The notes under the pieces are model-generated. The model saw only the letters and a list, made by a program, of their open reading frames with translations, made no database searches and was not told the origin of the DNA. A DNA stretch of 9,573 nt, from NCBI GenBank assembly GCA_018383375.1, contig JAHAWW010000071.1, positions 1 through 9,573 on the forward strand, in the 5' to 3' direction. The position numbers and the translations under genes were made by a program. The stretch's first letter is position 1, and each line of letters opens with the position of its first letter. Below are positions 1 to 6,658 of the stretch, one piece after another. The DNA comes from Prevotellamassilia sp. (GTDB taxonomy: Bacteria > Bacteroidota > Bacteroidia > Bacteroidales > Bacteroidaceae).

Positions 1-452
1 GGGCTTGGTCGGCCTTCGGCTTGTATGACCTGGGAATGATTTGACGGCAAAACAACTAAGAGAAAACAAGTCAAAAGAGGTAAAGCCAGCAAAGTCAGTA
101 AAGAGAATAATGAGTTCAAGAAAAAACCGAAAGGGCGTGAACTATCAACCCAAGACGACCAGTCTGGATACGGTATGACTCATCTAATCTCCGTTCTGAA
201 AGGTCGGCACCTCAAGCGTCTAATTATCTACATAATATTTCAAACATTCATTCCAGAAAGATGCCGAACTTACGGCCGGAACTGAGAGGGCCATATGAGC
301 CATTGGCCTAATGCCCCTGACTATTCTATGACGCCCCTTCAGACCTCACGAAGCCGCTCAGAGCAATTTAGTCTTATAGGCTCTCAACTTTTGTCTTAAA
401 GACTATCAGCCTCTTCGCTTTCCAAACCATTCGACGCTATAACAACGACATC
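1..452. other. Leader region upstream of batA, no confident gene
   Basis: No frame gives a recognisable protein here. A frame entering from the left edge ends at TGA 42-44 and could be the last 13 residues of an upstream gene, but the tail is too short to identify. A second frame is open from 40 to a TGA at 283-285 (81 codons). It is rich in Lys and Arg in its first half and has no ATG until 175, so it is either chance, a frameshifted tail of the upstream gene, or a decayed gene. The reverse strand is broken by many stops. From 286 to 452 I see no coding signal, only short inverted repeats (289-293 with 304-308; 369-375 with 399-405). I found no clear match to the Bacteroidota promoter form TAnnTTTG. 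The moxR and DUF58 genes that usually precede batA are not visible. Confidence 0.6.
369..405. promoter_or_regulatory. GTCTTA direct repeats and palindrome before batA
   Basis: GTCTTA occurs at 371-376 and again at 393-398, exactly 22 bp apart (about two helical turns). The second copy belongs to a perfect 11-bp palindrome, GTCTTAAAGAC, at 393-403. The 7-mer TAGTCTT (369-375) is also the inverse of AAGACTA (399-405), so the RNA could form a 7-bp stem with a 23-nt loop. The cluster ends 47 nt before the batA start. It could be an operator or a leader structure. Short AT-rich repeats also arise by chance, so this is a suggestion only. Confidence 0.25.
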
Positions 453-1460
453 ATGACCTTTCAAAATCCCGCATATTTCCTTTTGCTTTTGCTCTTGCTC
501 CCTTTGGTGCTGCGGCACTTCTTGTGGAACAAGCGGCGAGAAGCAGCCTTGCCTTTAGCCACCACTCAGCCCTATCGCCACACACCGCGTTCGCTGCGCT
601 CTTCACTGGTGCACCTGCCGTTTGTGTTGCGTCTCTTGACGCTTGTGTTGGTGGTGTGTGTGCTTGCACGCCCTCAAACTCAAGACAGTCTCTTTAAAAA
701 AGAGGTCGAAGGCATTGACATCATTCTGGCAATGGACATCTCAACCAGTATGATGGCCGAAGACTTGCCGCCTAACCGTATGGAGGCCGCCAAGTCCGTG
801 GCCTACGAGTTTATCAATAATCGCCCCAACGACAACATCGGACTGACGCTCTTCGGCGGTGAAGCCTTCTCGCTTTGTCCGCCAACAACTGACCACGCCG
901 CCTTGCTCAGCATGTTCCCACAAATCACCACGCAATGGCAACAAAGTGGCACAATCGCCTCGGGTACGGCCATCGGTATGGGACTGGCCAACGCCGTGGC
1001 TCATCTTGAAAGTAGTCAAGCCAAAAGCAAGGTCGTCATCCTCATCACTGACGGCATGAACAACACCGGCGAGATTTCACCCATCATGGCCGCCGACATG
1101 GCACGCGAGTCTAAAATACGCGTCTACACCATCGCCATCGGACAGAATTCGGGCAAAACCCAAACGGCCGTGGCCATATTGCCCAACGGCGAGGAATATA
1201 TGGCCGACGTTGAAAATACAACTGACCCGACCACACTTCAAGAAATTGCCCGACAAACTGGCGGCATCTTTTATCAGGCCGAAACAAAAAACCGCCTGAG
1301 CGAAATATATAAAGACATCGACCGCCTCGAAAAGACCAAACTCGAGCAGATAAACTACGACAAACACTACGAAGCTTATCAGTTGTTTGCCTTGCTGGCG
1401 CTCATCTCGCTGGCTCTCGAAATGTTACTACGCCTGACGTTGCTCAACCGCTTGCCTTAA
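453..1460 (+). CDS. batA: BatA, membrane-anchored VWA-domain protein
   Basis: This is a 335-residue inner-membrane protein with one von Willebrand A domain, the first gene of the Bat (Bacteroides aerotolerance) cluster. A hydrophobic, Leu-rich segment covers residues 6-24. An Arg/Lys-rich loop follows, then a second membrane segment at 55-72, the VWA domain at about 88-285, and a last membrane segment at 309-327. The metal-binding (MIDAS) residues are all present: D95-x-S97-x-S99 (DISTS), T172 in SGTAIG, and D200 in ITDG. The positive loop between the first two segments should be cytoplasmic, which puts the VWA domain in the periplasm. The ATG at 453 is chosen because the frame is closed by TAG at 369-371 and holds no other start before it; no Shine-Dalgarno site is seen. 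VWA proteins of this group are thought to work with a MoxR-type ATPase in protein-complex assembly. A role in oxygen tolerance was proposed in Bacteroides fragilis but is not general. The family call is firm; the exact function is not. Confidence 0.95.
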   Translation: MTFQNPAYFLLLLLLLPLVLRHFLWNKRREAALPLATTQPYRHTPRSLRSSLVHLPFVLRLLTLVLVVCVLARPQTQDSLFKKEVEGIDIILAMDISTSMMAEDLPPNRMEAAKSVAYEFINNRPNDNIGLTLFGGEAFSLCPPTTDHAALLSMFPQITTQWQQSGTIASGTAIGMGLANAVAHLESSQAKSKVVILITDGMNNTGEISPIMAADMARESKIRVYTIAIGQNSGKTQTAVAILPNGEEYMADVENTTDPTTLQEIARQTGGIFYQAETKNRLSEIYKDIDRLEKTKLEQINYDKHYEAYQLFALLALISLALEMLLRLTLLNRLP

Positions 1461-1508
1461 GACGACCGACAGCCGACAGCGTCCACACAAAACTTTCGCG
1501 CCTCTACC

Positions 1509-2531
1509 ATGTTTAGATTTGCCAATCCCGAATATCTTGCCCTGCTGACTGTCCCGGCCGTGATGGTCGGCGTTTATATGCTCGGCCGCATCAACCGGCG
1601 ACGCCGTTTGAACAGGCTCTCTGACGAACGCCTTTCAGACGTATTGACGCGTTCGGTATCGACCGGCCGCCGACTCGCCAAATTTATCTTGGCCGAAGTA
1701 GCCCTCACGGCTCTTGTTTTGGCCATGGCTCGCCCACAAATGGGAACCACCAACGTCACCAACGAACGCACAGGCATTGAAGTTTGTTTCGTTATTGACG
1801 TGTCAAACTCTATGAGAGCAGATGACGTGTCGCCATCGCGTCTCGAACGCGCCAAATTGCTTGTGTCCACCCTACTGCAACGAATGAAAAACGACCGTGT
1901 GGCTTTGGCCGTGTTTGCCGGCGAGGCTTATCCCCAGCTTCCCATCACCAATGACTATGCTTCGGCACGCCTCTTCCTCGATAATTTCACACCCGGCATG
2001 GTGACCCTCCAAGGCACGTCTATGGCCTCGGCGATAAACTTGGGACGCAAGAGTTTCACCGATAACAAAGAAATCGGTAAGGCCATTGTCTTAATCACCG
2101 ATGGCGAAGATCACGAACAGGGAGCCATTGAGGCCGCTGCTGAAGCCAAAGACGAAGGACTCTGTGTGTATGTGCTCGGCGTGGGTTCGCCTAAAGGTAG
2201 CAAAATACCAATGCCCGAAGGCGGTAATCTGCGCGACAAATCGGGTAGGGAAGTGGTATCTGCGCTAAACGAAGATATTTGCCGCCAAGTGGCCACAGCC
2301 GGAGGCGGCGCCTATTTTCACATAGACAACAGCAACACGGCCCAAGAACAACTCCAAAGTGCTTTTGCCGGATTGAAACAGGCCGACACCACAGCTTCAT
2401 TCACCGACCAAGACGAGCAATTTATGGCCGTGGCACTCATCGCCTTTGCGCTCTTGCTCGTCGAAATGCTCATTACAGACGTAAAGCGGAAACAAGGTAG
2501 CAAGAAAGATAAACAAAACAACAACGTATGA
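1509..2531 (+). CDS. batB: BatB, membrane-anchored VWA-domain protein
   Basis: This 340-residue paralogue of BatA has the same plan: a membrane segment at about 8-25, a strongly basic loop at 27-41 (RINRRRR), a second segment at about 60-75, a VWA domain at about 88-290, and a final segment at 306-323 with a basic 17-residue tail. MIDAS residues are intact: D97-x-S99-x-S101 (DVSNS), T170 in QGTS, and D198 in ITDGED. The positive loop and tail imply a periplasmic VWA domain. The N-terminus MFRFANPEYL, typical for this family, supports the ATG at 1509, 48 nt after batA. The stop codon lies inside the batC start (ATGA, 2528-2531), which suggests coupled translation. BatA and BatB probably act as partners; this is inferred from their conserved pairing and shared topology. 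The A/B names follow gene order. Confidence 0.95.
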   Translation: MFRFANPEYLALLTVPAVMVGVYMLGRINRRRRLNRLSDERLSDVLTRSVSTGRRLAKFILAEVALTALVLAMARPQMGTTNVTNERTGIEVCFVIDVSNSMRADDVSPSRLERAKLLVSTLLQRMKNDRVALAVFAGEAYPQLPITNDYASARLFLDNFTPGMVTLQGTSMASAINLGRKSFTDNKEIGKAIVLITDGEDHEQGAIEAAAEAKDEGLCVYVLGVGSPKGSKIPMPEGGNLRDKSGREVVSALNEDICRQVATAGGGAYFHIDNSNTAQEQLQSAFAGLKQADTTASFTDQDEQFMAVALIAFALLLVEMLITDVKRKQGSKKDKQNNNV

Positions 2532-3187
2532 AACGCGTCAGACTATACCTATATATATATATGGCCGCAGTGATGCTGATGTGGGGCAATGTCCCGACGT
2601 CGGCACAAAGCCGCGACTGGGTAATGATGCAAAAGGGCAACCGCGCCTTCAACCAAAAGAAATTTGAAACAGCCGGGGGACACTATGACAAAGCCCTTGA
2701 AGCCAATTCTACCAACGCAAGAGCCGTTTTCAACAAAGCCAATACCCTCTTGGCTCAAAACAAACTGGAGGATGCACTCAAAGGCTACGACAATGCGCTG
2801 CAACTTGAAAAGAATAACTTGATGCGGAGTATGGCCCATCATAATAAAGGCTTTATTCACCAAACTATGGCCGGGGCCGAACAAGACTCTAAAAAACGCA
2901 CCGAGCAACTCAAAGCGGCCATCGATGACTATAAAGCCGCCTTGAGAGAAAACCCCGGGTCGGACGCCAGCCGGTATAATCTCGCCCTTTGCCAAAAGCA
3001 ACTCAAAAACCAGAAAAGTCAAAACGACCAAGATAATCAAAACAACAAGCAGAAACAACCACAACCGCAGCCCCAACCGCAAACCGACAACAAACCGCTG
3101 ATTAACTACGCCCGACAGGCCGAACAACAGACGCGGCAAAAGATGCAGGAACGCGTGAAAAGCAGGGCGTTGGAGAAGAATTGGTAA
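2528..3187 (+). CDS. batC: BatC, secreted TPR protein
   Basis: This 219-residue protein should be exported to the periplasm. Residues 1-26 form a signal peptide (basic start, hydrophobic core, likely cut in TSA-Q). Tetratricopeptide repeats cover about 31-64 and 65-98, with another at about 121-155; the segment between the last two is longer than a standard repeat spacing. Residues 157-188 are a Gln/Asn/Lys-rich low-complexity linker ending in a QP repeat (177-185). A basic, probably helical tail ends in ALEKNW. A short tail ending like this after a disordered linker fits BatC proteins of Bacteroidota as I remember them, and suggests a docking peptide. The ATG at 2528 overlaps the batB stop by four bases. 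TPR domains bind proteins, so BatC is probably a scaffold for the VWA proteins; the specific partner is inference. A TA dinucleotide tract lies within the signal-peptide codons. Confidence 0.9.
   Translation: MKRVRLYLYIYMAAVMLMWGNVPTSAQSRDWVMMQKGNRAFNQKKFETAGGHYDKALEANSTNARAVFNKANTLLAQNKLEDALKGYDNALQLEKNNLMRSMAHHNKGFIHQTMAGAEQDSKKRTEQLKAAIDDYKAALRENPGSDASRYNLALCQKQLKNQKSQNDQDNQNNKQKQPQPQPQPQTDNKPLINYARQAEQQTRQKMQERVKSRALEKNW
2550..2562 (+). repeat. TA dinucleotide tract in batC 5' end
   Basis: There are 13 nt of alternating T and A inside codons 8-12 of batC, encoding the YIY part of the signal peptide. Gain or loss of one TA unit would shift the frame early in batC. The tract is short for a slippage hot spot, so this is a descriptive note and not a claim of phase variation. 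Confidence 0.6.
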
Positions 3188-3205
3188 TCTGCATAAGCAT
3201 TGTTT

Positions 3206-5062
3206 ATGACAAAAATCAAAATCATAAGTCTCGTATGGGCGTGGATGCTCTGCCTCCCACTTGTGGCCCAGTTGCAACTGGAAGTGACGGCACCTCAGAG
3301 CGTCGACATCAATGAGCCTTACTTTCAAATCAAATATACGGTGCGCTCGGCTGAAACAGCAGACTTTCGCCCTCCCACCATTCAAGGATTTAATATCCTC
3401 TCAGGTCCTAATACGTCGGTAAGCCGGTCGTTTTCGTCGGTCAACGGGCGGACTAAAAGTGAGGGCCAAACCGTTTATACCTATACCCTCGAACCCACCA
3501 CTAAGGGCACCTTTCACATATCGGCTGCCGCGGTCGTCGTGGGCGGTAAAACTTTACACGCCAAGGCGCTTACCATCAAGGTGGATGGTCAAGGTTCGCG
3601 CAAACCCGAAGCCGGACAAGCCGCACCGTCATCGCCCAACAACCAGCCCCCTTTGCGCCGCGCCGGCACTGCCGTGACAACCTCTGACCTTTCGCTCACA
3701 GGTCATCTCAGTCCCAAGAAAGTCTATGAGCAACAAGCCGCCGTTCTCACCTATGAGTTTCTGGAGAAACCAGGTGTGGGACTCAGCCAAGTGGGCCTCA
3801 ATCAAAAGCCAGACTTTAAAGACATTGTTTCGCAAGAAGTACCGGTCGGACAAATTAACGCCACGACAACGCGAGTGGGGCAGACGCTCTATCGCACCGG
3901 TGTAATTGGTCGCTACCTGCTTTATCCGCAAAAGTCCGGCAAGCTCACCATTCCGTCCATTACCTTTAACTGCACCGTGGTGCAGAGAGACGCCATATTA
4001 GATCCCTTAGACGCCTTCTTTAATGGCGGCGGCACGATGGGTGTCAATGTAAACAGACAGACTCAGCCGCTTGAACTTGAGGTCATGCCCTTACCTTCGC
4101 CGCGCCCTCAAGGTTTCTCGGGCGGAGTGGGAGAAATGCACATCGACGGCAAACTTATTTATAGTGACCAAGCCACGGGAGAGATGATGACCTACCGCAT
4201 CACCATCAGCGGTGTCGGTAATCTGCGCCTGCTCAGTGCGCCATCCATCGCATTCCCGACCGATTTTGAAACCTATACGCCTAAGGTCACCGACAATACC
4301 GAAGTAACCCTTGAAGGCGTTAAAGGCCAAATGGTGTTCGACTATACTTTTGTGCCGCGCAATGTGGGGCATTACGAAATACCGGCCATATCATTTGTCT
4401 ATTTTGATCCCGTTGTCGGAGAATATAAAACCCTCACTCTCCCAGCCAAGTCGCTTGACATCCATCAAGGCACACTCAGTGAAGACGAACTTGAGGCAAT
4501 TAGGCGAATGAGAGAGGGCGACATTCGTCCCATTCATACCGACAAGAGTCACTTCACCCCGTCCGACGGCCATCGCCTTTGGAATACGGTCGGCTATTGG
4601 TTGGCCTATGTGGTCATTGTTGGCATCTTGTTGCTTTTGAAACAAGCCACAAAGGGGTATGCCCATTTGAAAGGCAGCGTGTCTGGACATTTGAACAAAG
4701 CCTCAAAGGTGGCGCTTCGCCGTCTCAAGTCCGCTAAAAAGTTGCTTAAGACTGCCGACGAACGCTCCTATTATTCAGCGTTGGCAGCAGTAGTCAGCGA
4801 CTATCTGTGTCGCCAATGTGGTTTGCAGGAAAATAGCGGTTCGACACAACAAACTATTAACCAATTGCGTGAAAAAGATTTGCCGGAGACTTTGATAAAC
4901 GAAGCCGCCGACATCTTGCAGCAATGCGATATGGCAGGCTTTGCCGCACAATCTGAAGCAACTCCCGAAAAGCTTTACGAGCAGGCAGTCAACTTGATTT
5001 CCCATTTTGAAAGCGCCTATAAGCAAAGCCGGCAATCTACCACCAAACAGCCCCAATCATGA
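3206..5062 (+). CDS. batD: BatD family protein, large periplasmic domain with one membrane anchor
   Basis: BatD (oxygen-tolerance family) is predicted as a 618-residue inner-membrane protein. Residues 1-22 are a signal peptide cut near VAQ. About 23-455 form a mainly beta, probably Ig-like periplasmic region in several units; a Pro/Ser/Asn-rich break lies at 129-155. The stretch 338-361 (GNLRLLSAP, then FPTDFETYTPKV) resembles the motif I recall as conserved in the family. One membrane helix lies at 459-479. The remaining 139 residues are helical, basic at first, and should be cytoplasmic. I prefer ATG 3206 over the in-frame TTG at 3200, because it gives a normal signal peptide (MTKIKIISL) and a common start codon. 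It begins 18 nt after batC and its stop overlaps batE (ATGA, 5059-5062). Length is near that usual for Bacteroidota BatD. Its biochemical role is not established; a scaffold linking periplasmic TPR/VWA partners to the cytoplasm is inference. Confidence 0.93.
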   Translation: MTKIKIISLVWAWMLCLPLVAQLQLEVTAPQSVDINEPYFQIKYTVRSAETADFRPPTIQGFNILSGPNTSVSRSFSSVNGRTKSEGQTVYTYTLEPTTKGTFHISAAAVVVGGKTLHAKALTIKVDGQGSRKPEAGQAAPSSPNNQPPLRRAGTAVTTSDLSLTGHLSPKKVYEQQAAVLTYEFLEKPGVGLSQVGLNQKPDFKDIVSQEVPVGQINATTTRVGQTLYRTGVIGRYLLYPQKSGKLTIPSITFNCTVVQRDAILDPLDAFFNGGGTMGVNVNRQTQPLELEVMPLPSPRPQGFSGGVGEMHIDGKLIYSDQATGEMMTYRITISGVGNLRLLSAPSIAFPTDFETYTPKVTDNTEVTLEGVKGQMVFDYTFVPRNVGHYEIPAISFVYFDPVVGEYKTLTLPAKSLDIHQGTLSEDELEAIRRMREGDIRPIHTDKSHFTPSDGHRLWNTVGYWLAYVVIVGILLLLKQATKGYAHLKGSVSGHLNKASKVALRRLKSAKKLLKTADERSYYSALAAVVSDYLCRQCGLQENSGSTQQTINQLREKDLPETLINEAADILQQCDMAGFAAQSEATPEKLYEQAVNLISHFESAYKQSRQSTTKQPQS

Positions 5063-5829
5063 AAACATTCAGATATATCCTGTTATTCGTTTCGGCCTTC
5101 TGTCTCACGACAAGCGCTTGGGCCGGCCAAGCCCAAATGTCGCCGGAAGCGCTCAAGGCCGCTGCCGACTCGGCCTATGCGGGCAAAGACTATGTGTCGG
5201 CGGCCCGTCATTATGAGTCATTGCTCAAAAAAGGCATTGATGTCGAAGCACTCTATAATCTGGGTAATGCCTATTACCGAATGGCCAATTTGCCTAAGGC
5301 CATCGTCTGTTACGAACGCGCTTTGCGCTATGCACCGTCACACGAAGATGCCGCTTATAACCTTCGCGCTTGTCGTGCCAAGGCTGGTGTACCACAAGAG
5401 CAAGAGGGGGGAATGTTTTTCGTGGTTTGGGCGAAAAACGAAATCTATGGTCACTCGGCCGACGAATGGGCCGTTAGAGCCTTGATTGCCTTTGCCATTG
5501 CTGGGGCTGCGTTGTTGCTGTCTCGTCGTTTAACAAGACGTTGGCTTAGAAGGTTGCTGCGTGTAGTGATGTCGCTGGCCGTTGTCGTGCTGTTGGTTTC
5601 AATTGTTAGCGCAGCTTTGGCCCATCATGCTTTTACCGACAACCGCCGTGCGGTGGTGATGAAACCGGTTGATGTGACCGACGAGAGCGGCCGCAAATTG
5701 CCCACGCCACTTCTTCCGGGGCAGACCGTAAAGACGGGAGAAACGAGTGGAAAAAACAAAACCGCCATCACTACGCTCGATGGTAAGGTGAGCGGATGGA
5801 CCGACTCGCATTGTCTCGAGGCCATCTGA
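5059..5829 (+). CDS. batE: BatE, TPR protein with two membrane helices and SH3-like C-terminus
   Basis: This 256-residue protein has a signal peptide (1-22, cut near WAG or GQA). Two TPR units cover about 30-60 and 64-97, the second with the classic LGNAYYR...AIVCYERAL pattern. Membrane helices follow at 139-154 and 167-188, separated by a very basic loop (RRLTRRWLRRLLR) that should be cytoplasmic. The last 65 residues resemble a bacterial SH3-like fold: a first strand at AVVMKPV, a basic middle, then GWTDSHCLEAI where family members usually end in a GW-x6-I type motif. Both the TPRs and the SH3-like end would therefore face the periplasm. Translation is probably coupled to batD through the ATGA overlap. 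BatE is the last of the Bat set; 93 nt without a clear terminator separate it from the next gene. The family call rests on architecture and position. Confidence 0.9.
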   Translation: MKTFRYILLFVSAFCLTTSAWAGQAQMSPEALKAAADSAYAGKDYVSAARHYESLLKKGIDVEALYNLGNAYYRMANLPKAIVCYERALRYAPSHEDAAYNLRACRAKAGVPQEQEGGMFFVVWAKNEIYGHSADEWAVRALIAFAIAGAALLLSRRLTRRWLRRLLRVVMSLAVVVLLVSIVSAALAHHAFTDNRRAVVMKPVDVTDESGRKLPTPLLPGQTVKTGETSGKNKTAITTLDGKVSGWTDSHCLEAI

Positions 5830-5922
5830 CACTAATCCTCTTCGCGCACAGCTTCACTACTCCTTATTATATATAAAGAACGCCATCACAAATCGTCCAG
5901 TCACACAAAGCCACAACAGATT

Positions 5923-6615
5923 ATGTTAGACGCTCTTGTTCATCTCGACCAAACACTCACCTTAGCCATCAACGGAAGCCATTCGCTTTGGCTCGATGGG
6001 TTTGCGCTTGCCGTCACGGCCACCATCACTTGGATGCCTGCAGCCTTGGTGCTCTTTTATGCCATCATACGTCATGGCGAGATGAAAGAAATATTGCTTA
6101 CGCTCTTAGCCATCGGTCTTTGCATCCTTCTGGCCGACCAAATAGCCTCAGGTATTTTCAAACCATTGGTGGCCCGACCGCGCCCCACCCAAGACGCTTT
6201 GCTCATGCTTCGCGTAGATGTGGTCGGCAATTATCGCGGTGGTGCTTTCGGTTTCTTCTCCAGCCATGCCGCCAACACGTTTGCTGTTGCCACCTTTGTG
6301 GGTTTGCTGATACGCCACCGTCTGCTCTCTTTGGTGATGACGATTTGGGCCTTGCTCAACTGCTGGTCGAGAATATATCTCGGCGTTCATTATTTGGGCG
6401 ACGTGGTGGTGGGTATATGTTGCGGCCTGCTGGTAGGCTGGTTGGTCTATCAAGGCTTTTGCCGCTTTATTCCCCGTCCGGAGCGTCCGGTCGGCATCGG
6501 TGCGGTGCTGCAAACCCACAGCGGTTATGCGCTCAAAGACGTCATGCGGCTCAATATCACATTGGTCATTCTCTTCATTTATTGTACGTTCAAAGGCCTT
6601 CTTTACGCCGCTTGA
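5923..6615 (+). CDS. PAP2-family membrane phosphatase
   Basis: This 230-residue integral membrane protein has the three signature motifs of the type-2 phosphatidic acid phosphatase family. They are K80-x6-R87-P88 (KPLVARPRP), S113-S114-H115 in place of the usual PSGH, and S149-R150-x5-H156-x3-D160 (SRIYLGVHYLGD). H115 and H156 would be the catalytic histidines, with K80, R87 and R150 holding phosphate. Hydrophobic segments lie near 28-48, 57-78, 116-131, 158-179 and 211-228, so the active site should face the periplasm. Such enzymes remove phosphate from lipid substrates: undecaprenyl pyrophosphate, lipid A (LpxE/LpxF type) or phosphatidyl phosphates. The substrate cannot be decided from sequence alone. 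The last segment lies beyond the catalytic core after a 30-residue basic, Pro-containing stretch. The gene starts at ATG 5923, 93 nt after batE, and may be a separate unit or read-through. Confidence 0.92.
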   Translation: MLDALVHLDQTLTLAINGSHSLWLDGFALAVTATITWMPAALVLFYAIIRHGEMKEILLTLLAIGLCILLADQIASGIFKPLVARPRPTQDALLMLRVDVVGNYRGGAFGFFSSHAANTFAVATFVGLLIRHRLLSLVMTIWALLNCWSRIYLGVHYLGDVVVGICCGLLVGWLVYQGFCRFIPRPERPVGIGAVLQTHSGYALKDVMRLNITLVILFIYCTFKGLLYAA

Positions 6616-6658
6616 CGGTTGAGGTCTGATTTATTTTCTCTTCAAAAGTTCACACGCT

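Noticed and set aside
289..308. GGCCA/TGGCC inverted repeat as a terminator of an upstream gene
   Set aside because: The stem is only 5 bp with a 10-nt loop and has no following T run.
1..452. tRNA, small RNA gene or CRISPR repeats in the leader
   Set aside because: There is no T-loop or cloverleaf pattern and no regularly spaced repeat array; the hairpins seen are too weak to call an RNA gene.
1514..1521. TAGATTTG, a match to the Bacteroidota -7 promoter form TAnnTTTG
   Set aside because: It lies inside the first codons of batB, has no TTTG element about 20 bp upstream, and encodes the conserved MFRFANPEYL start.
3200..3205. TTG as the batD start
   Set aside because: ATG two codons later gives a normal basic signal-peptide start, and nothing favours the rarer codon.
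2549..3385. Long open frame on the - strand opposite batC and the start of batD (278 codons)
   Set aside because: It is the mirror of a Gln/Asn/Lys-rich coding region, whose codons rarely give reverse stops. Its translation is a run of Leu/Val/Phe without domain logic, and batC has clear TPR and signal-peptide features.
5988..6629. Alternative + strand frame overlapping the PAP2 gene (213 codons)
   Set aside because: It is Arg/His/Cys-rich and without motifs, while the other frame carries all three PAP2 motifs in correct order and spacing.
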